Positions 34,176 through 44,232 are shown, counted from the stretch's first letter. The stretch: 64,000 nt of DNA from Ruegeria sp. EL01 (GCF_900313035.1 NZ_OMPS01000037.1:1-64000), one strand, 5' to 3'. The notes: generated by a model from the letters alone, not told the origin. Numbers and translations are program-made.

Positions 34176-35408
34176 TCAGCGCTCCTTCAGCTTAACGGAA
34201 GCGTTGTAGAAGTTCATCACCGTCGAAATCAGCAGCGAAGCTGTGAGGTAGAACAACATCAGCAACAGAACACATTCGATCGCGCGACCAGTTTGGTTCA
34301 GCGTGATGCCACCCAGCGTCGCAGTGATATCCGCATACCCCACGGCAATCGCCAGCGACGAGTTTTTGGTGATGTTCAGATACTGCGAAATCAATGGTGG
34401 AATGATCACACGCAGTGCCTGCGGCAGGACCACAAGGTTCATGATCCGACCCTGACGCAACCCCAGAGCGCCCGCAGCCTCGGTTTGACCTTTCGAGATG
34501 GCCTGAATGCCCGCACGCACGTTTTCTGCGATAAACGCGCCAGTATAGATCGACAGCGCAAACCACAGGGCGATCAGCGGGCCGCCGACATTGATGCCGC
34601 CACTGAAGTTGAACCGTTTGAGTTCCGGGATGTTCCAGGTCAGACCCATCACGACCATCAGCAGGGCAAACGGCACCAGCCATACAGCCAGATTCAAGAT
34701 CAGTGTCTTGGGCCGTTCACCGGTCTCTTCCTGCTTCTTTGTTGCCCTTTTGTTGATCTCGCGCGTGGCGAACCAGGATCCAATCAGAAACGCAATAACC
34801 AGCAACCAGTTCAGCGCTGTTGAGCTGAACAACCCGTTCGCGAACTCAGGTCGCGGGACATATGCACCCCGGTTGGTGAACGCAAAAGCGTCAAACAACA
34901 TGCTGGATGACGGGTTTTCACCACGGAAGGCGCTTGGTGCAGGTAGAACCGCCGTCATTATCGTGAAGATGATGATGATCCAGATCAGCACCGGAATATT
35001 CCGGAAGATCTCGACATAGACCGCCATAAGTTTCGACACGAGCCAGTTGTTGGACAGCCTTAGAACACCGGCAGTCACACCAAAGATGGTTGCGGTGATA
35101 CAGGCAAGAAACGCCACCAGCAGCGTGTTCAACAGACCAACCAAAGCCGCACGTGCGTGCGAGGACTGGCTATCGTATTCGACCAGTCGCTGGTTGATGT
35201 CGTACCCGGCGGCATCGCCGAGGAATGAATATGAAATATTGAGCCCTGCGGCTCTCAAATTCTGGATCAGGTTGTTGCCCAGATACCAGATACAAAGCGC
35301 AATAACGATGGCCGCGATCACCTGAAATGTCAGTGAGCGATAGCGGGTATCGTTTATGAGCATCGACAGCCGAAATTCAGATTTCGGCGGGTCAGTCATA
35401 GTCGACAT
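34176..35408 (-). CDS. bztB: Glutamate/glutamine/aspartate ABC transporter permease BztB
   Basis: 410 residues, with a long N-terminal part (about 200 residues, including GYDINQRLVEYDSQSSHARA) and a C-terminal permease domain with ENVRAGIQAISKGQTEAAGALG as EAA loop. The length and the AYVPRPEF insert match the BztB/AapQ branch. It starts 124 bases after bztA, past a strong hairpin, and is 3 bases from bztC. Confidence 0.95.
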   Translation of the reverse strand: MSTMTDPPKSEFRLSMLINDTRYRSLTFQVIAAIVIALCIWYLGNNLIQNLRAAGLNISYSFLGDAAGYDINQRLVEYDSQSSHARAALVGLLNTLLVAFLACITATIFGVTAGVLRLSNNWLVSKLMAVYVEIFRNIPVLIWIIIIFTIMTAVLPAPSAFRGENPSSSMLFDAFAFTNRGAYVPRPEFANGLFSSTALNWLLVIAFLIGSWFATREINKRATKKQEETGERPKTLILNLAVWLVPFALLMVVMGLTWNIPELKRFNFSGGINVGGPLIALWFALSIYTGAFIAENVRAGIQAISKGQTEAAGALGLRQGRIMNLVVLPQALRVIIPPLISQYLNITKNSSLAIAVGYADITATLGGITLNQTGRAIECVLLLMLFYLTASLLISTVMNFYNASVKLKER

Positions 35409-35490
35409 ATTTTGGGATCCCCGTAGCTTGCGGGCTACTTATTCTGGCGAGGTTTTCCCCGCTCTACATCTGCCCGCAGCAGTTTATTAT

Positions 35491-35524
35491 GGAAGAGGGC
35501 GCGAGTTGCCCCGCGCCCTCTTCC
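35491..35524 (-). terminator. Hairpin between bztA and bztB (partial terminator)
   Basis: A perfect 13-bp stem (35491-35503 with 35512-35524, 8-base loop), starting 9 bases after the bztA stop. On the transcript it is followed by AU-rich sequence with no long U run. It probably acts as a leaky terminator or 3' stabiliser that raises binding-protein mRNA over permease mRNA. Confidence 0.7.
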
Positions 35525-35532
35525 CTTTAGTC

Positions 35533-36549
35533 TTAGCGGAACGGCGGTGAATAAAGCAGACCACCATCGGTCCACTGTGCGTTCAGACCGCGTGCCAGAC
35601 CGATCGGAGTTTCTTCCCCGATGTTTTTGGCAAACACTTCACCATAGTTGCCACCCGCTTTGATCGCGCGTGCAGCCCAGTCAGCGTCCAGACCCAGCAT
35701 CTCGCCCAAGGTACCTTCGGTGCCCAGCAGACGGTTGACTTCTGGGTTGTCGGTGCCGGCGCTCAGCTCATCGATATTGGCCGAGGTGACGCCCAGTTCT
35801 TCTGCTGAAATCATGGCGTTCAGAGTCCAGCGTACAACGTCGCCCCACTCGTGATCGCCGTGACGGACCAGCGGGCCCAGCGGCTCTTTCGAGATGATTT
35901 CAGGCAGCAGCACGTGCTCATCCGGGTTTTCGAACGTAGCACGGGTTGCGGCCAGGCCCGAAGCGTCGGTGGTGTAAACGTCACACGCACCTGCCAGGTA
36001 CTGCTGCTGTGCTTCAGCGTTGGTTTCGATCGGAACCGGCTCGTAGCTGATGTTGTTGGCACGGAAGAAATCGGCCAGGTTCAGCTCGGTGGTGGTGCCG
36101 GTCTGGATACAAACGCGGGCGCCGTCCAGTTCCTTGGCCGAGCTTACGCCCAGTGCCTTGGGAACCATGAAGCCCTGACCGTCATAGTAGTTTACGCCAG
36201 TGAATTCGAACTTCAGGTCGACGTCGCGGCTGAAGGTCCAGGTCGTGTTACGAGCCAGCATGTCGATCTCGCCCGACGCCAGCGCGGTAAAGCGTGTCTT
36301 ACCGGTGGTCGGAACAAATTCAACAGCGTTCGCGTCACCCAGAACGGCCGCGGCAACCGCGCGACAGACGGATACGTCAAAACCCTGCCATTCGCCATTT
36401 GCATCGGGCGCAGCAAAGCCGACCAGACCTGTGGTCACACCGCAGTTCAGTGTACCGCGCGCCTTAACGTCGTCGACGGTTCCTGCCACGGCTGCACCAG
36501 CGGCCAGACCGGCAATCGTTGCCGCGCCCAAGATTACGGATTTTTTCAT
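35533..36549 (-). CDS. bztA: Glutamate/glutamine/aspartate-binding periplasmic protein
   Basis: 338 residues with an N-terminal signal peptide (KKSVILGAATIAGLAAGAAVAG, cleaved near AVA-GT). The mature part is a type-3 periplasmic binding protein: GTLNCGVTTGLVGFAAPD, GFDVSVCRAVAAAVLGD, TRFTALASGEIDML, ARVCIQTGTTTELNL. It captures acidic amino acids and their amides for BztBCD. A 200-base untranslated region with hairpins lies upstream. Confidence 0.95.
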   Translation of the reverse strand: MKKSVILGAATIAGLAAGAAVAGTVDDVKARGTLNCGVTTGLVGFAAPDANGEWQGFDVSVCRAVAAAVLGDANAVEFVPTTGKTRFTALASGEIDMLARNTTWTFSRDVDLKFEFTGVNYYDGQGFMVPKALGVSSAKELDGARVCIQTGTTTELNLADFFRANNISYEPVPIETNAEAQQQYLAGACDVYTTDASGLAATRATFENPDEHVLLPEIISKEPLGPLVRHGDHEWGDVVRWTLNAMISAEELGVTSANIDELSAGTDNPEVNRLLGTEGTLGEMLGLDADWAARAIKAGGNYGEVFAKNIGEETPIGLARGLNAQWTDGGLLYSPPFR

Positions 36550-36569
36550 TTTTACCTCTTCCTGATTTT

Positions 36570-36612
36570 CCGCCCCTGATTGAGGCGGCTCTGTCCGGCA
36601 AGTGGATGCCGG
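36570..36612 (-). promoter_or_regulatory. Hairpins in the bztA leader
   Basis: Two short stems lie 20-63 bases upstream of the bztA ATG: CCGCC/GGGCGG-type pairing at 36570-36586, and CCGGCA/TGCCGG at 36595-36612 (6-base loop). A possible -35 box TTGACG is at 36676-36681 without a clear -10. Role unknown; could be simple mRNA structure. Confidence 0.35.
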
Positions 36613-36755
36613 AAAGGTTACCCCAAAGGTGTCTCCCCTTTAGTGGGCATGAGTTTGGTCGCATTCATAAACAAACGTCAAGGGTTGGATCAGCGAAAAC
36701 GATGGGTCGAGCCCATTGGTTTTGCTCATGCGGCCAATTTTTAGGTCAGAAAGGA

Positions 36756-37463
36756 TCAAACCGATATATCGAAGAAGTTCTTGGCGTGCAAAAACGCAGT
36801 TTTCTTGGTTTCAGAAGCTGCATGGGCTTCATCATCATGGCCCCATTGTTCGATCTGCCACAGCTCATCCAGCCTTGAAATACGCCAGATCTCGTCCGGC
36901 GCGCGCCAATTCATCGCCGCCGCAAACCCGAGAATCAAAGACCCCGACAGGCTGACTAGATCGTGGAATGCAGCCAGTTGAAACTCATCCAATGCGTGAA
37001 CATGCTGTCGCAGGTTCGCCAGGGCTTCATCTGATTGCGGTTGATGCAGAACTCCGGACACGGGCACCAACCGAGCCGAAAACGTGTCGGCCGCCCAATC
37101 CAGTGCCGGATCCCATTCAGCAGACTGCTTGTTCAGCAATTCCTGAGGATGCGTTGCCCGGTAACACAGCAGATCGGAATCGCCGTAGTCGGCCAGCATA
37201 TCGGCGACCTCGCGATGCTGAATGCGCACCTTATCGATCGCCGCGTTGGCCGTGCGGGTGAACGGCATCAGTGCCGGGTCCACCACCTTGTCCTGCGCGT
37301 CCCATTCGGCGCCGACAGCCTCAGCCATGGCGCGGGTCGGCAGGGTCAATGTTTCCCTCGCCGGTGTTTTGACCCGGCTGCCATCCAGTTCAACCGTATA
37401 ACCGCCATCGGCTTCGACAACTGCGCTTTCTGTCCAAAACCGTTTCGGTTTCCACTCGCTCAT
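36756..37463 (-). CDS. ATP12-family F1-ATPase assembly chaperone
   Basis: 235 residues from ATG 37463. The N-terminal KRFWTESAVVEADGGYTVEL and the LPTRAMAEAVGAEWDAQ block, then DLLCYRATHPQELL and a helical C-terminus, identify the ATP12 family, which in mitochondria binds F1 alpha during ATP synthase assembly. The family is largely restricted to alphaproteobacteria and mitochondria. It follows the HAD gene by 4 bases in the rluC-HAD-atp12 operon. Confidence 0.92.
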   Translation of the reverse strand: MSEWKPKRFWTESAVVEADGGYTVELDGSRVKTPARETLTLPTRAMAEAVGAEWDAQDKVVDPALMPFTRTANAAIDKVRIQHREVADMLADYGDSDLLCYRATHPQELLNKQSAEWDPALDWAADTFSARLVPVSGVLHQPQSDEALANLRQHVHALDEFQLAAFHDLVSLSGSLILGFAAAMNWRAPDEIWRISRLDELWQIEQWGHDDEAHAASETKKTAFLHAKNFFDISV

Positions 37464-37467
37464 GAGT

Positions 37468-38139
37468 TCAAGTCCAGATCTTGGCCAGTGTGGTGGGCAA
37501 CTGGTCGAAGGTTTCAATCACACATGCCGCAGCGGTCAGGGCGGAGTTATCGTGATAGCCCCAGGATACACCGATGCCGGTCACCCCAGCAGCTGCCGCC
37601 ATATCCATGTCAAAGCTGGTGTCGCCAATCATCGCGGCATTCGCCTCTGACACACCGGTTTCCGCCAATGCCGTCTGCACCATCGAAGGATGCGGCTTCG
37701 ACGGATGGTGATCGGCAACTTGCCGGGTCACAAAGTACTGCTCAAGCCCATGCACCTCGATCAGCGCATCCAGTCCGCGCTGAGATTTTACTGTTGCAAC
37801 ACCCAGGAGCACTTCGGGGATTGCGTGCAGCGTTTCAATAACCTCTCTGGCGCCTGGATAAAGCGGAGAGCTGGCCGCGCCCAGTTCCAGCCGATGCGCG
37901 TGATAGGCCTGCTTGTAACCCTCGACCAATGCCTCTTGAACCGAAGTCGGCTGATCCGGTGCCAGTTGGGCCATGGCGTGGGGCAATGACAATCCAACTA
38001 TCGACAAAATCGCATCGCGATCCGGCACAGCGACCGAAGCAGCCCGAAAGCTGGCCGTCATTGCGTGGACGATGCTAACCTGACTGTCGACCAACGTACC
38101 GTCGACATCAAAGAGAACCAACCGCAAGGGTGCGCTCAT
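37468..38139 (-). CDS. HAD-superfamily hydrolase (phosphoglycolate phosphatase-like)
   Basis: 223 residues. Motif I FDVDGTLVDS (nucleophile Asp11), motif II around GVATVKSQRG, motif III lysine with HHPSKPHP, and motif IV IGDTSFDMDMAAAAG are all present, with a helical cap between I and II. This is the Gph-like subgroup, whose members hydrolyse small phosphate esters. It overlaps the rluC stop by 4 bases. Substrate not determinable. Confidence 0.93.
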   Translation of the reverse strand: MSAPLRLVLFDVDGTLVDSQVSIVHAMTASFRAASVAVPDRDAILSIVGLSLPHAMAQLAPDQPTSVQEALVEGYKQAYHAHRLELGAASSPLYPGAREVIETLHAIPEVLLGVATVKSQRGLDALIEVHGLEQYFVTRQVADHHPSKPHPSMVQTALAETGVSEANAAMIGDTSFDMDMAAAAGVTGIGVSWGYHDNSALTAAACVIETFDQLPTTLAKIWT

Positions 38140-39179
38140 TGCAGCGCCTCAAACGGATCGTCAGCTGCCAGATCTTCGGTCCAGCCGAACGTGTCCCAGC
38201 TATGTTTCATATGCTCGGGTAGCGGGGCAGTCACTGTGATCGGTTTGCGGGTCGTTGGGTGTTGAAAGGACAAGCGCTGCGCATGCAGATGCAGCTTTTT
38301 GCTGATCATGCCACCCAACTGAGCACCCCAACCGTCGCCCATGTTTTCCTGACCCGAGCCACCGTATTTTCCATCGCCGATGATCGGATGCCCAATAGCA
38401 GCCATATGCGCGCGCAACTGATGGGTGCGACCGGTAATCGGCTCCATCGCCACCCAAGCCGCGCGACCGGCCACGCGATACAATGTGGCGTACAGCGTAT
38501 GGGCGCGTTTTGCGCCCGGCGTGTCGTCAAGGTCGCCCAGATGAACTGGTATCATCTTTTCGCCTTCGCCCTGTTTGCCGTGACCAGACGCCTTGACCAG
38601 ACCTGTCTTGATCTCTCCCAGATAAGGGGTCGGTACACCGGCGACCAAGGCCCAGTAGATCTTGCGCGTGTCACGGTGCCGAAAGGCAGCCGTTAAGCCT
38701 TTGGCGGCCTCGCGGGTGCGGGCCATCAGCAAGACGCCCGAGGTATCCTTGTCCAAACGATGCACGAGGCGTGGGTTTTCGTCGTAGCCAAACCGCAAAG
38801 CCTCGGACAAGCTGTCCACATGGCGGGTCTGACCACTGCCGCCCTGAACTGGCAAACCCTGGGGCTTGTTCAACGCCAGGACATGGTCGTCTCGGTAGAT
38901 GACACAGGACTGGATCATCTTGGTGTCAGCATCGGAAATCCGCCGTTTGACGTCGACGGGCTTGTGATCTGCATCCGGCAGAGGCGGAACCCGCACAACC
39001 TGCCCGACCTCAAGCCGGGTAGAAGCTTTGGCCCGGCCGCCATCTACGCGCAGCTCACCCTTGCGGCACATCTTTTCGATGCGGCCTTGGTTGACGTGCG
39101 GGAACAGACGGCGCAGCCACCGATCCACGCGTTGATCGCCATCACCTTCTGCAACCGTAATCATCTGCACGCCACTCAT
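38136..39179 (-). CDS. rluC: RluA-family 23S rRNA pseudouridine synthase (RluC-like)
   Basis: 347 residues from ATG 39179, preceded by AAGGGG; upstream in-frame residues are low-complexity and rejected. An S4 RNA-binding domain (DRWLRRLFPHVNQGRIEKM, about 12-60) is followed by the catalytic RLVHRLDKDTSGVLLMA (Asp in HRLDKDTSG) and GRTHQLRAHMA. Such enzymes convert uridines in 23S rRNA to pseudouridine; the exact site is inferred from the family. Confidence 0.92.
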   Translation of the reverse strand: MSGVQMITVAEGDGDQRVDRWLRRLFPHVNQGRIEKMCRKGELRVDGGRAKASTRLEVGQVVRVPPLPDADHKPVDVKRRISDADTKMIQSCVIYRDDHVLALNKPQGLPVQGGSGQTRHVDSLSEALRFGYDENPRLVHRLDKDTSGVLLMARTREAAKGLTAAFRHRDTRKIYWALVAGVPTPYLGEIKTGLVKASGHGKQGEGEKMIPVHLGDLDDTPGAKRAHTLYATLYRVAGRAAWVAMEPITGRTHQLRAHMAAIGHPIIGDGKYGGSGQENMGDGWGAQLGGMISKKLHLHAQRLSFQHPTTRKPITVTAPLPEHMKHSWDTFGWTEDLAADDPFEALQ

Positions 39180-39635
39180 GCCATTGCCCCTTGCGCCGTG
39201 CGGCTGCCCCGCTCGGACTGTCCCGATGTCAGTGTGTTTGAAAACATGCGCGTCTGTCGCGCGCAAAGCCAAAAGAGTCAAGGACAAGCGCCGCCAGATC
39301 ATGATCTCAGATGTTGGAAATCGCCGCCCCGCCCCGCACCGTCGCGAAACCTAACAGCGTCTGCGGTGCCTTCGCGCCGGATCGCCTCGAGCCCGCTGGC
39401 CCGTTCAGCCTCACGAGCGTCGTGTACGGCCCAGACCACAGGGTTCGATGAGCGAACCAGCGATCAAAGCTTTTGCATGTTCGGTATCAACAGCGTTTCT
39501 GACTTCGGACCGATCATGGATGATCGTTCAAACGTCGTCCATTCACTTGCCTATAATACGACGACCTAATTGGGCAAAAACTGTCCCAACCGGCCACTAA
39601 TCACGTTTCAAGAAAGACCAGCTAACTGAAGTTAA
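39180..39635. other. Intergenic region without a recognisable gene
   Basis: About 450 bases between rluC and rarA. An open frame on the plus strand (antisense to rluC, ending near 39569) shows no family resemblance and no start signal. In many Rhodobacteraceae a crcB gene lies in this neighbourhood (from memory); nothing like its membrane segments is visible here. TATAAT occurs at 39553 but without a -35 partner. Confidence 0.5.
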
Positions 39636-40946
39636 CTAGCTGTTTCGCTGCGCCCGTAGCTTCGCAAAGTAATCCAGCCGCTTCTTCAACTCGCGCTCAA
39701 AGCCACGCTCGACAGGGTGATACAACACTGGCCGCGTCATGGTTTCGGGGAAATAGTTCTGACCGGAAAACCCATCTTCTGCCTCATGGTCATAGGCATA
39801 ACCGGCCCCATACCCCTGATCTTTCATCAGTGATGTCGGCGCGTTCAGGATGTGTTTTGGCGGTGGTTCACTGCCGGACTGCTTGGCCAGTTTCATCGCG
39901 GCCTTATACCCGACATATGCACCGTTGGATTTAGGCGCCAGTGCAAGATAGACCAATGCCTGCGCCAGCGCCAATTCACCCTCGGGTGAGCCAAGGCGTT
40001 CGTATGTTTCCCACGACTGCAGGCAAATCGCTTGTGCCTGAGGATCGGCAAGCCCGATATCTTCAACGGCCATTCGGGTGATCCGGCGTGCCAGAAACCG
40101 AGGGTCCTCGCCCCCCGTCAGCATCCGCGCGAACCAATATAGCGCCGCGTCCGGATCCGAGCCGCGTACCGATTTATGTAGCGCCGAGATCAGGTTGTAA
40201 TGCTCGTCACCCGATTTGTCGTATTTTGCCGCGCGCCTCATCAGCCGTGTCGACAAGGCATCAGAATCCAGTGGGGTTTCGACATTCCATGCTGCAACCT
40301 GCTCAATCAGGTTCAGCAGGGCCCGCCCATCTCCATCTGCCATTTCGTGAAGCGCATCGCGCGCGGCTGGTGTCAGCGGCAAGGCGCGGTCCAGCTCTTT
40401 TTCCGCGCGTTGGGTCAGGCGCTCCAGATCTGTAAGGCTGAGACGTTCGAGCACCAGAACCTGTGATCGGCTCAGAACCGCGGCGTTGAGTTCGAATGAA
40501 GGGTTTTCCGTCGTTGCCCCTACCAGCAGGATGGTGCCATCCTCCATATGGGGCAGAAATCCGTCCTGTTGGGCCTTGTTAAAACGGTGAATTTCATCAA
40601 CGAACAACAGGGTGCCCTGCCCGTTCTGACGCCGGATTTTTGCGGCCTCGAACACTTTTTTCAGGTCCGGAACACCCGTGAAAATTGCACTGATCTGGAC
40701 AAAATGCAGATCCGTTTCCTGCGCGAGCAACCTTGCAATCGTGGTCTTTCCGACACCCGGAGGCCCCCAGAAAATCAGACTGGACAGGCTGCCCGAGGCC
40801 AGCATGACACCCAATGGCGCATCTGGACCCAACACCTGTTCCTGCCCGATGACCTCGGACAGCGTTTGTGGCCGTAGTCGGTCGGCCAGCGGGCGGTGCG
40901 GTGCTGGCACGGGCTCGGTCGCCCCGGTGTCGAACAGATCGCTCAT
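39636..40946 (-). CDS. rarA: Replication-associated recombination protein RarA (MgsA)
   Basis: 436 residues. AAA+ core: GQEQVLG, Walker A GPPGVGKTT (61-69), Walker B LLFVDEIHRFNK, sensor 1 LVGATTENPSFELN, then the RarA-specific C-terminal oligomerisation part with DEHYNLISALHKSVRGSDPDAALYW and YCYDHEAEDGF-like YAYDHEAEDGF. RarA acts at stalled replication forks. It starts 3 bases after the degQ stop, in one operon. Confidence 0.95.
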   Translation of the reverse strand: MSDLFDTGATEPVPAPHRPLADRLRPQTLSEVIGQEQVLGPDAPLGVMLASGSLSSLIFWGPPGVGKTTIARLLAQETDLHFVQISAIFTGVPDLKKVFEAAKIRRQNGQGTLLFVDEIHRFNKAQQDGFLPHMEDGTILLVGATTENPSFELNAAVLSRSQVLVLERLSLTDLERLTQRAEKELDRALPLTPAARDALHEMADGDGRALLNLIEQVAAWNVETPLDSDALSTRLMRRAAKYDKSGDEHYNLISALHKSVRGSDPDAALYWFARMLTGGEDPRFLARRITRMAVEDIGLADPQAQAICLQSWETYERLGSPEGELALAQALVYLALAPKSNGAYVGYKAAMKLAKQSGSEPPPKHILNAPTSLMKDQGYGAGYAYDHEAEDGFSGQNYFPETMTRPVLYHPVERGFERELKKRLDYFAKLRAQRNS

Positions 40947-40949
40947 GAT

Positions 40950-42335
40950 CTACAGCCGAAACCGCAAGGAAACGGTGCGCCCGCCGCGTTGGATAGTCAT
41001 TTGCACTTTGCGACCTGGATCAGTCAAAGCCATCTTGACGTCCCTAGGATCTTGTATCTCATCACCATTGATGTCGATCAAAATATCGCCCACCCGAAGA
41101 CCGGCGCGGCCCCCATAGGGCCCAGGATCGACGACAACGACGCCGGTTTGGGACAACAACAACCCCAGCCGAGAAATCACGGCCGGGTTGATCCGTGAGA
41201 TCGTCAGATCGGGCAATACGGTATGTTCGCTCAGGGTTGTTTCATCAGCTGTTGGCGTCTCAGGGGCCTTGATCAACGCGACTTCGACCTCAGCGCTCTG
41301 CTCACCTCGCATCCGTGTCAGGACCGATGTGCCCCCAACACCGGCCACAGACATGCGAAACTTCATTTCGGCGGGCGAGTTCACCTCATCCCCATCCACA
41401 TGCGTCACAACATCCCCGACCCGAAGTCCCGCTTCTGCCAGTGGGCTTAGCTCATGCAGATCAGAGATCACGACGCCCTGCGGGATGACCAGACCCAGCG
41501 ATTCAGCGATATCGGCGCTCATATGCTGACCCGCCATACCAGCCCAAGGGCTGACAAAACTGTTGTTTCCCGCCTGCGCCTGCCGCAAAAACTCGGCCAC
41601 CAGATTGGCGGGGATGGCAAAACCGATCCCGTTCGATCCGCCAGATCGTGTCAGGATCGAGGTGTTGATCCCAATCAGGTCCCCGTTCACATCTATCAAT
41701 GCCCCGCCCGAGTTCCCCGGGTTGATCGCCGCATCGGTCTGGATGAAGTAGCCGCGGGCGTTGCCGGTGGCCGTACCCGTTCGCGCCAACCCGGAAATGA
41801 TGCCGGACGACACAGTCTGACCCACCCCAAACGGGTTCCCGATGGCAAGCGCCAGCTCGCCCACTTCGACCTGATCTGAATCGCGCAGGTTTAAGTAAGG
41901 AAGATCCTCGGCCTCTTCCAGACGGAGTATGGCAATGTCGCTTTCCTCGTTCCCCAGCACGACTTTGGCCGAGAACTCCCGCCGGTCGGTTGTAACAACG
42001 CGAATTTCGGTCGCCATGCCCACGACGTGATAGTTGGATACGACATAGCCATCACCGGACAAGATCACGCCGGATCCTAGCGAATTCTGAACACGCGGCT
42101 GCGGCGCACCAAACCCTCGGCCAAAGAAATCCTGGAAAAACGGATCGGAAAATAGGGTATTTGCCCGACCCTGTCGGACAATCTTGGCATAAATGTTAAC
42201 AACCGCCGGTGACGCCTGTCTGACCACCGGTGCAAATCCAAGGCTGATTTCGGCCTGGCTTTTAGGAACCCGCGTATCTGCGCCCGCCGCAAATGCGCTT
42301 ACCATCAGCACAAGGGAACATATGATCTTTCGCAC
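40950..42335 (-). CDS. degQ: Do/DegQ-type periplasmic serine protease
   Basis: 461 residues from GTG 42335, chosen because GGAGG lies 7 bases upstream and the start yields a signal peptide (RKIICSLVLMVSAFAAG). Trypsin-like domain with catalytic triad His (SNYHVVG), Asp (ESDIAIL) and Ser (NPGNSGGAL), followed by two PDZ domains (LSPLAEAGLRVGDVVTHVDG and GPYGGRAGLRVGDILIDING). It degrades or refolds misfolded periplasmic proteins. The open frame continues 28 codons upstream without support. First gene of a unit with rarA. Confidence 0.94.
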   Translation of the reverse strand: MRKIICSLVLMVSAFAAGADTRVPKSQAEISLGFAPVVRQASPAVVNIYAKIVRQGRANTLFSDPFFQDFFGRGFGAPQPRVQNSLGSGVILSGDGYVVSNYHVVGMATEIRVVTTDRREFSAKVVLGNEESDIAILRLEEAEDLPYLNLRDSDQVEVGELALAIGNPFGVGQTVSSGIISGLARTGTATGNARGYFIQTDAAINPGNSGGALIDVNGDLIGINTSILTRSGGSNGIGFAIPANLVAEFLRQAQAGNNSFVSPWAGMAGQHMSADIAESLGLVIPQGVVISDLHELSPLAEAGLRVGDVVTHVDGDEVNSPAEMKFRMSVAGVGGTSVLTRMRGEQSAEVEVALIKAPETPTADETTLSEHTVLPDLTISRINPAVISRLGLLLSQTGVVVVDPGPYGGRAGLRVGDILIDINGDEIQDPRDVKMALTDPGRKVQMTIQRGGRTVSLRFRL

Positions 42336-42509
42336 CGCCGACCCTCCGAAAATCTTGCTCAACGGATATGCGGGGCGATTGGCTTGAATGCAAGCAGCTT
42401 GGACTTTGGAGCACCTCAAGAGAATACATATGCGTCATACCAAAAAAACAACCGCGCTGTTGAATTGGGCTGATCTTCTTTGGGTTGAAGAAGATTGACT
42501 GCACAAAAG

Positions 42510-42540
42510 AAAACCCCCGCGTCCGGGACACGGGGGTTTT
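42510..42540 (-). terminator. Terminator of the alpha operon (after rplQ)
   Basis: AAAACCCCCG (42510-42519) pairs with CGGGGGTTTT (42531-42540), an 11-base loop between. On the rplQ strand it ends in TTTT and continues CTTTTG. It is located 21 bases after the rplQ stop. Confidence 0.85.
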
Positions 42541-42560
42541 ACCTCGGATATGCGCGAGGT

Positions 42561-42983
42561 TTATTCTTCGTCTGCGGCCTCTTCGGCAGCAACGCGGGCT
42601 TTGTCAGCCGCGCCTTTGGCGTCCAGATCACGATCAACGAATTCGATGATCGCCATCGGCGCCATGTCGCCATAGCGGAAGCCTGCTTTCAGGATGCGGA
42701 CATAACCGCCCTGACGCTCGGCGTAGCGGGGGCCCAGGATTTCGAACAGCTTTGCGACGTATTGGTCTTCTTTCAGCTGCGATGCGGCCTGACGACGAGC
42801 GTGCAGGTCGCCGCGTTTGCCCAGAGTGATCAGTTTTTCAACGATCGGGCGCAGTTCTTTTGCCTTGGGCAAAGTTGTCTTGATTTGCTCATGTTCGATG
42901 AGCGAGCCTGCCATGTTCGCAAATAGAGCCTTACGGTGCTCATGAGTACGGTTCAGGCGGCGATAACCACGTGCGTGACGCAT
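42561..42983 (-). CDS. rplQ: 50S ribosomal protein L17
   Basis: 140 residues. The conserved start [20 protein letters not shown] (20 residues) and [19 protein letters not shown] are diagnostic. The C-terminus carries an acidic extension rich in Ala and Glu, common in alphaproteobacterial L17. Last gene of the alpha operon, followed by a strong terminator. Confidence 0.98.
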   Translation of the reverse strand: MRHARGYRRLNRTHEHRKALFANMAGSLIEHEQIKTTLPKAKELRPIVEKLITLGKRGDLHARRQAASQLKEDQYVAKLFEILGPRYAERQGGYVRILKAGFRYGDMAPMAIIEFVDRDLDAKGAADKARVAAEEAADEE

Positions 42984-43100
42984 TTTCTAGTTCCTTCTTA
43001 AGCTTTTGCTTTGTCTGGCCGGCGATGCGTGTCACCGGCTCTCCTTGGGGCGGAAGTGCCCATATCGTCCCCGGCAGCCCGGGCATTGGGGAAGACGCGT

Positions 43101-44117
43101 TTAAAACGCGTCTTCGAATTTCTTGGCCAGATCTTCGATGTTGTCTGGCGGCCAGTCCTCGACATCCATGCCGAGGTGTAGACCCATGCCAGACAGCACT
43201 TCTTTGATCTCGTTCAGCGACTTGCGGCCAAAGTTCGGGGTGCGCAGCATCTCGGCTTCGGTCTTTTGGATCAGGTCGCCGATGTAAACGATGTTGTCGT
43301 TCTTCAGGCAGTTTGCCGAACGAACCGACAGTTCCAACTCGTCCACTTTCTTCAGCAGCAGCGGGTTGAACTCCAGACCATCGTCCTCGTCCTGGCGGCC
43401 AGCCGATTCAGGCTCGTCGAAGTTGACGAAGATCGACAGCTGATCCTGCAGGATACGTGCGGCGAAAGCCAGCGCATCTTCCGGCGTGATCGAGCCGTCG
43501 GTGTCGATCTTCAGGGTCAACTTGTCATAGTCCAGAACCTGACCTTCGCGGGTCGGCTGAACGTCATAGGCAACCTTTTTGACCGGCGAATAGATCGCGT
43601 CGATCGGGATCAGGCCGATGGGGGCGTCTTCCGGCTTGTTCTTTTCAGCCGAGACGTAACCCTTGCCGGTGTTGACGGTCAGTTCCATGAACAGGTCGGC
43701 GCCATCGTCCAGGTGGCAGATGACGTGATCGCGGTTCAGAACCTCGATACCGGCGCTTTCGCTGATGTCACCAGCGGTGACAACGGCGGGGCCTTTGGCA
43801 TTGATCGACAGGCGCTTGGGTCCTTCGACTTCCATGCGCAGGGCAACCTGCTTGAGGTTCAGGATGATGTCGGTGACATCTTCGCGAACGCCAGCGACTG
43901 ACGAGAACTCGTGCAGGACGTTGTCGATCTGAACGCTGGTGATGGCCGCGCCTTGCAGCGAGCTCATCAGAACGCGGCGCAGCGCGTTGCCCAGTGTCAG
44001 ACCAAAGCCACGCTCCAGCGGCTCGGCAACCAGGGTTGCCTGACGCGCCGGATCGTTGCCCGGCTTGCCGTCAAGCTGGGTCGGCTTGATCAATTCTGCC
44101 CAATTCTTATGGATCAT
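43101..44117 (-). CDS. rpoA: DNA-directed RNA polymerase alpha subunit
   Basis: 338 residues from ATG 44117 ([15 protein letters not shown]); 13 extra in-frame codons upstream are not conserved. N-terminal domain for dimerisation and beta/beta' assembly ([20 protein letters not shown]), and C-terminal domain with [19 protein letters not shown] and [16 protein letters not shown], which binds UP elements and activators. Located between rpsK and rplQ as usual. Confidence 0.98.
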   Translation of the reverse strand: MIHKNWAELIKPTQLDGKPGNDPARQATLVAEPLERGFGLTLGNALRRVLMSSLQGAAITSVQIDNVLHEFSSVAGVREDVTDIILNLKQVALRMEVEGPKRLSINAKGPAVVTAGDISESAGIEVLNRDHVICHLDDGADLFMELTVNTGKGYVSAEKNKPEDAPIGLIPIDAIYSPVKKVAYDVQPTREGQVLDYDKLTLKIDTDGSITPEDALAFAARILQDQLSIFVNFDEPESAGRQDEDDGLEFNPLLLKKVDELELSVRSANCLKNDNIVYIGDLIQKTEAEMLRTPNFGRKSLNEIKEVLSGMGLHLGMDVEDWPPDNIEDLAKKFEDAF

Positions 44118-44232
44118 GTAATCCCTCCATTCCTGTCCGCGCCCCATGACCAACAAGGTGCAGACGCCCGAGGTTCAAAATGACGTGCTGGGGCCGTGCG
44201 AAAACGCGGGCCCCAGCTCAATTCTAATTCGC

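Noticed and set aside
38760..39569. 269-residue plus-strand frame over the 5' half of rluC and the gap before rarA
   Set aside because: Two thirds are antisense to rluC; the remaining part shows no similarity or start signal.
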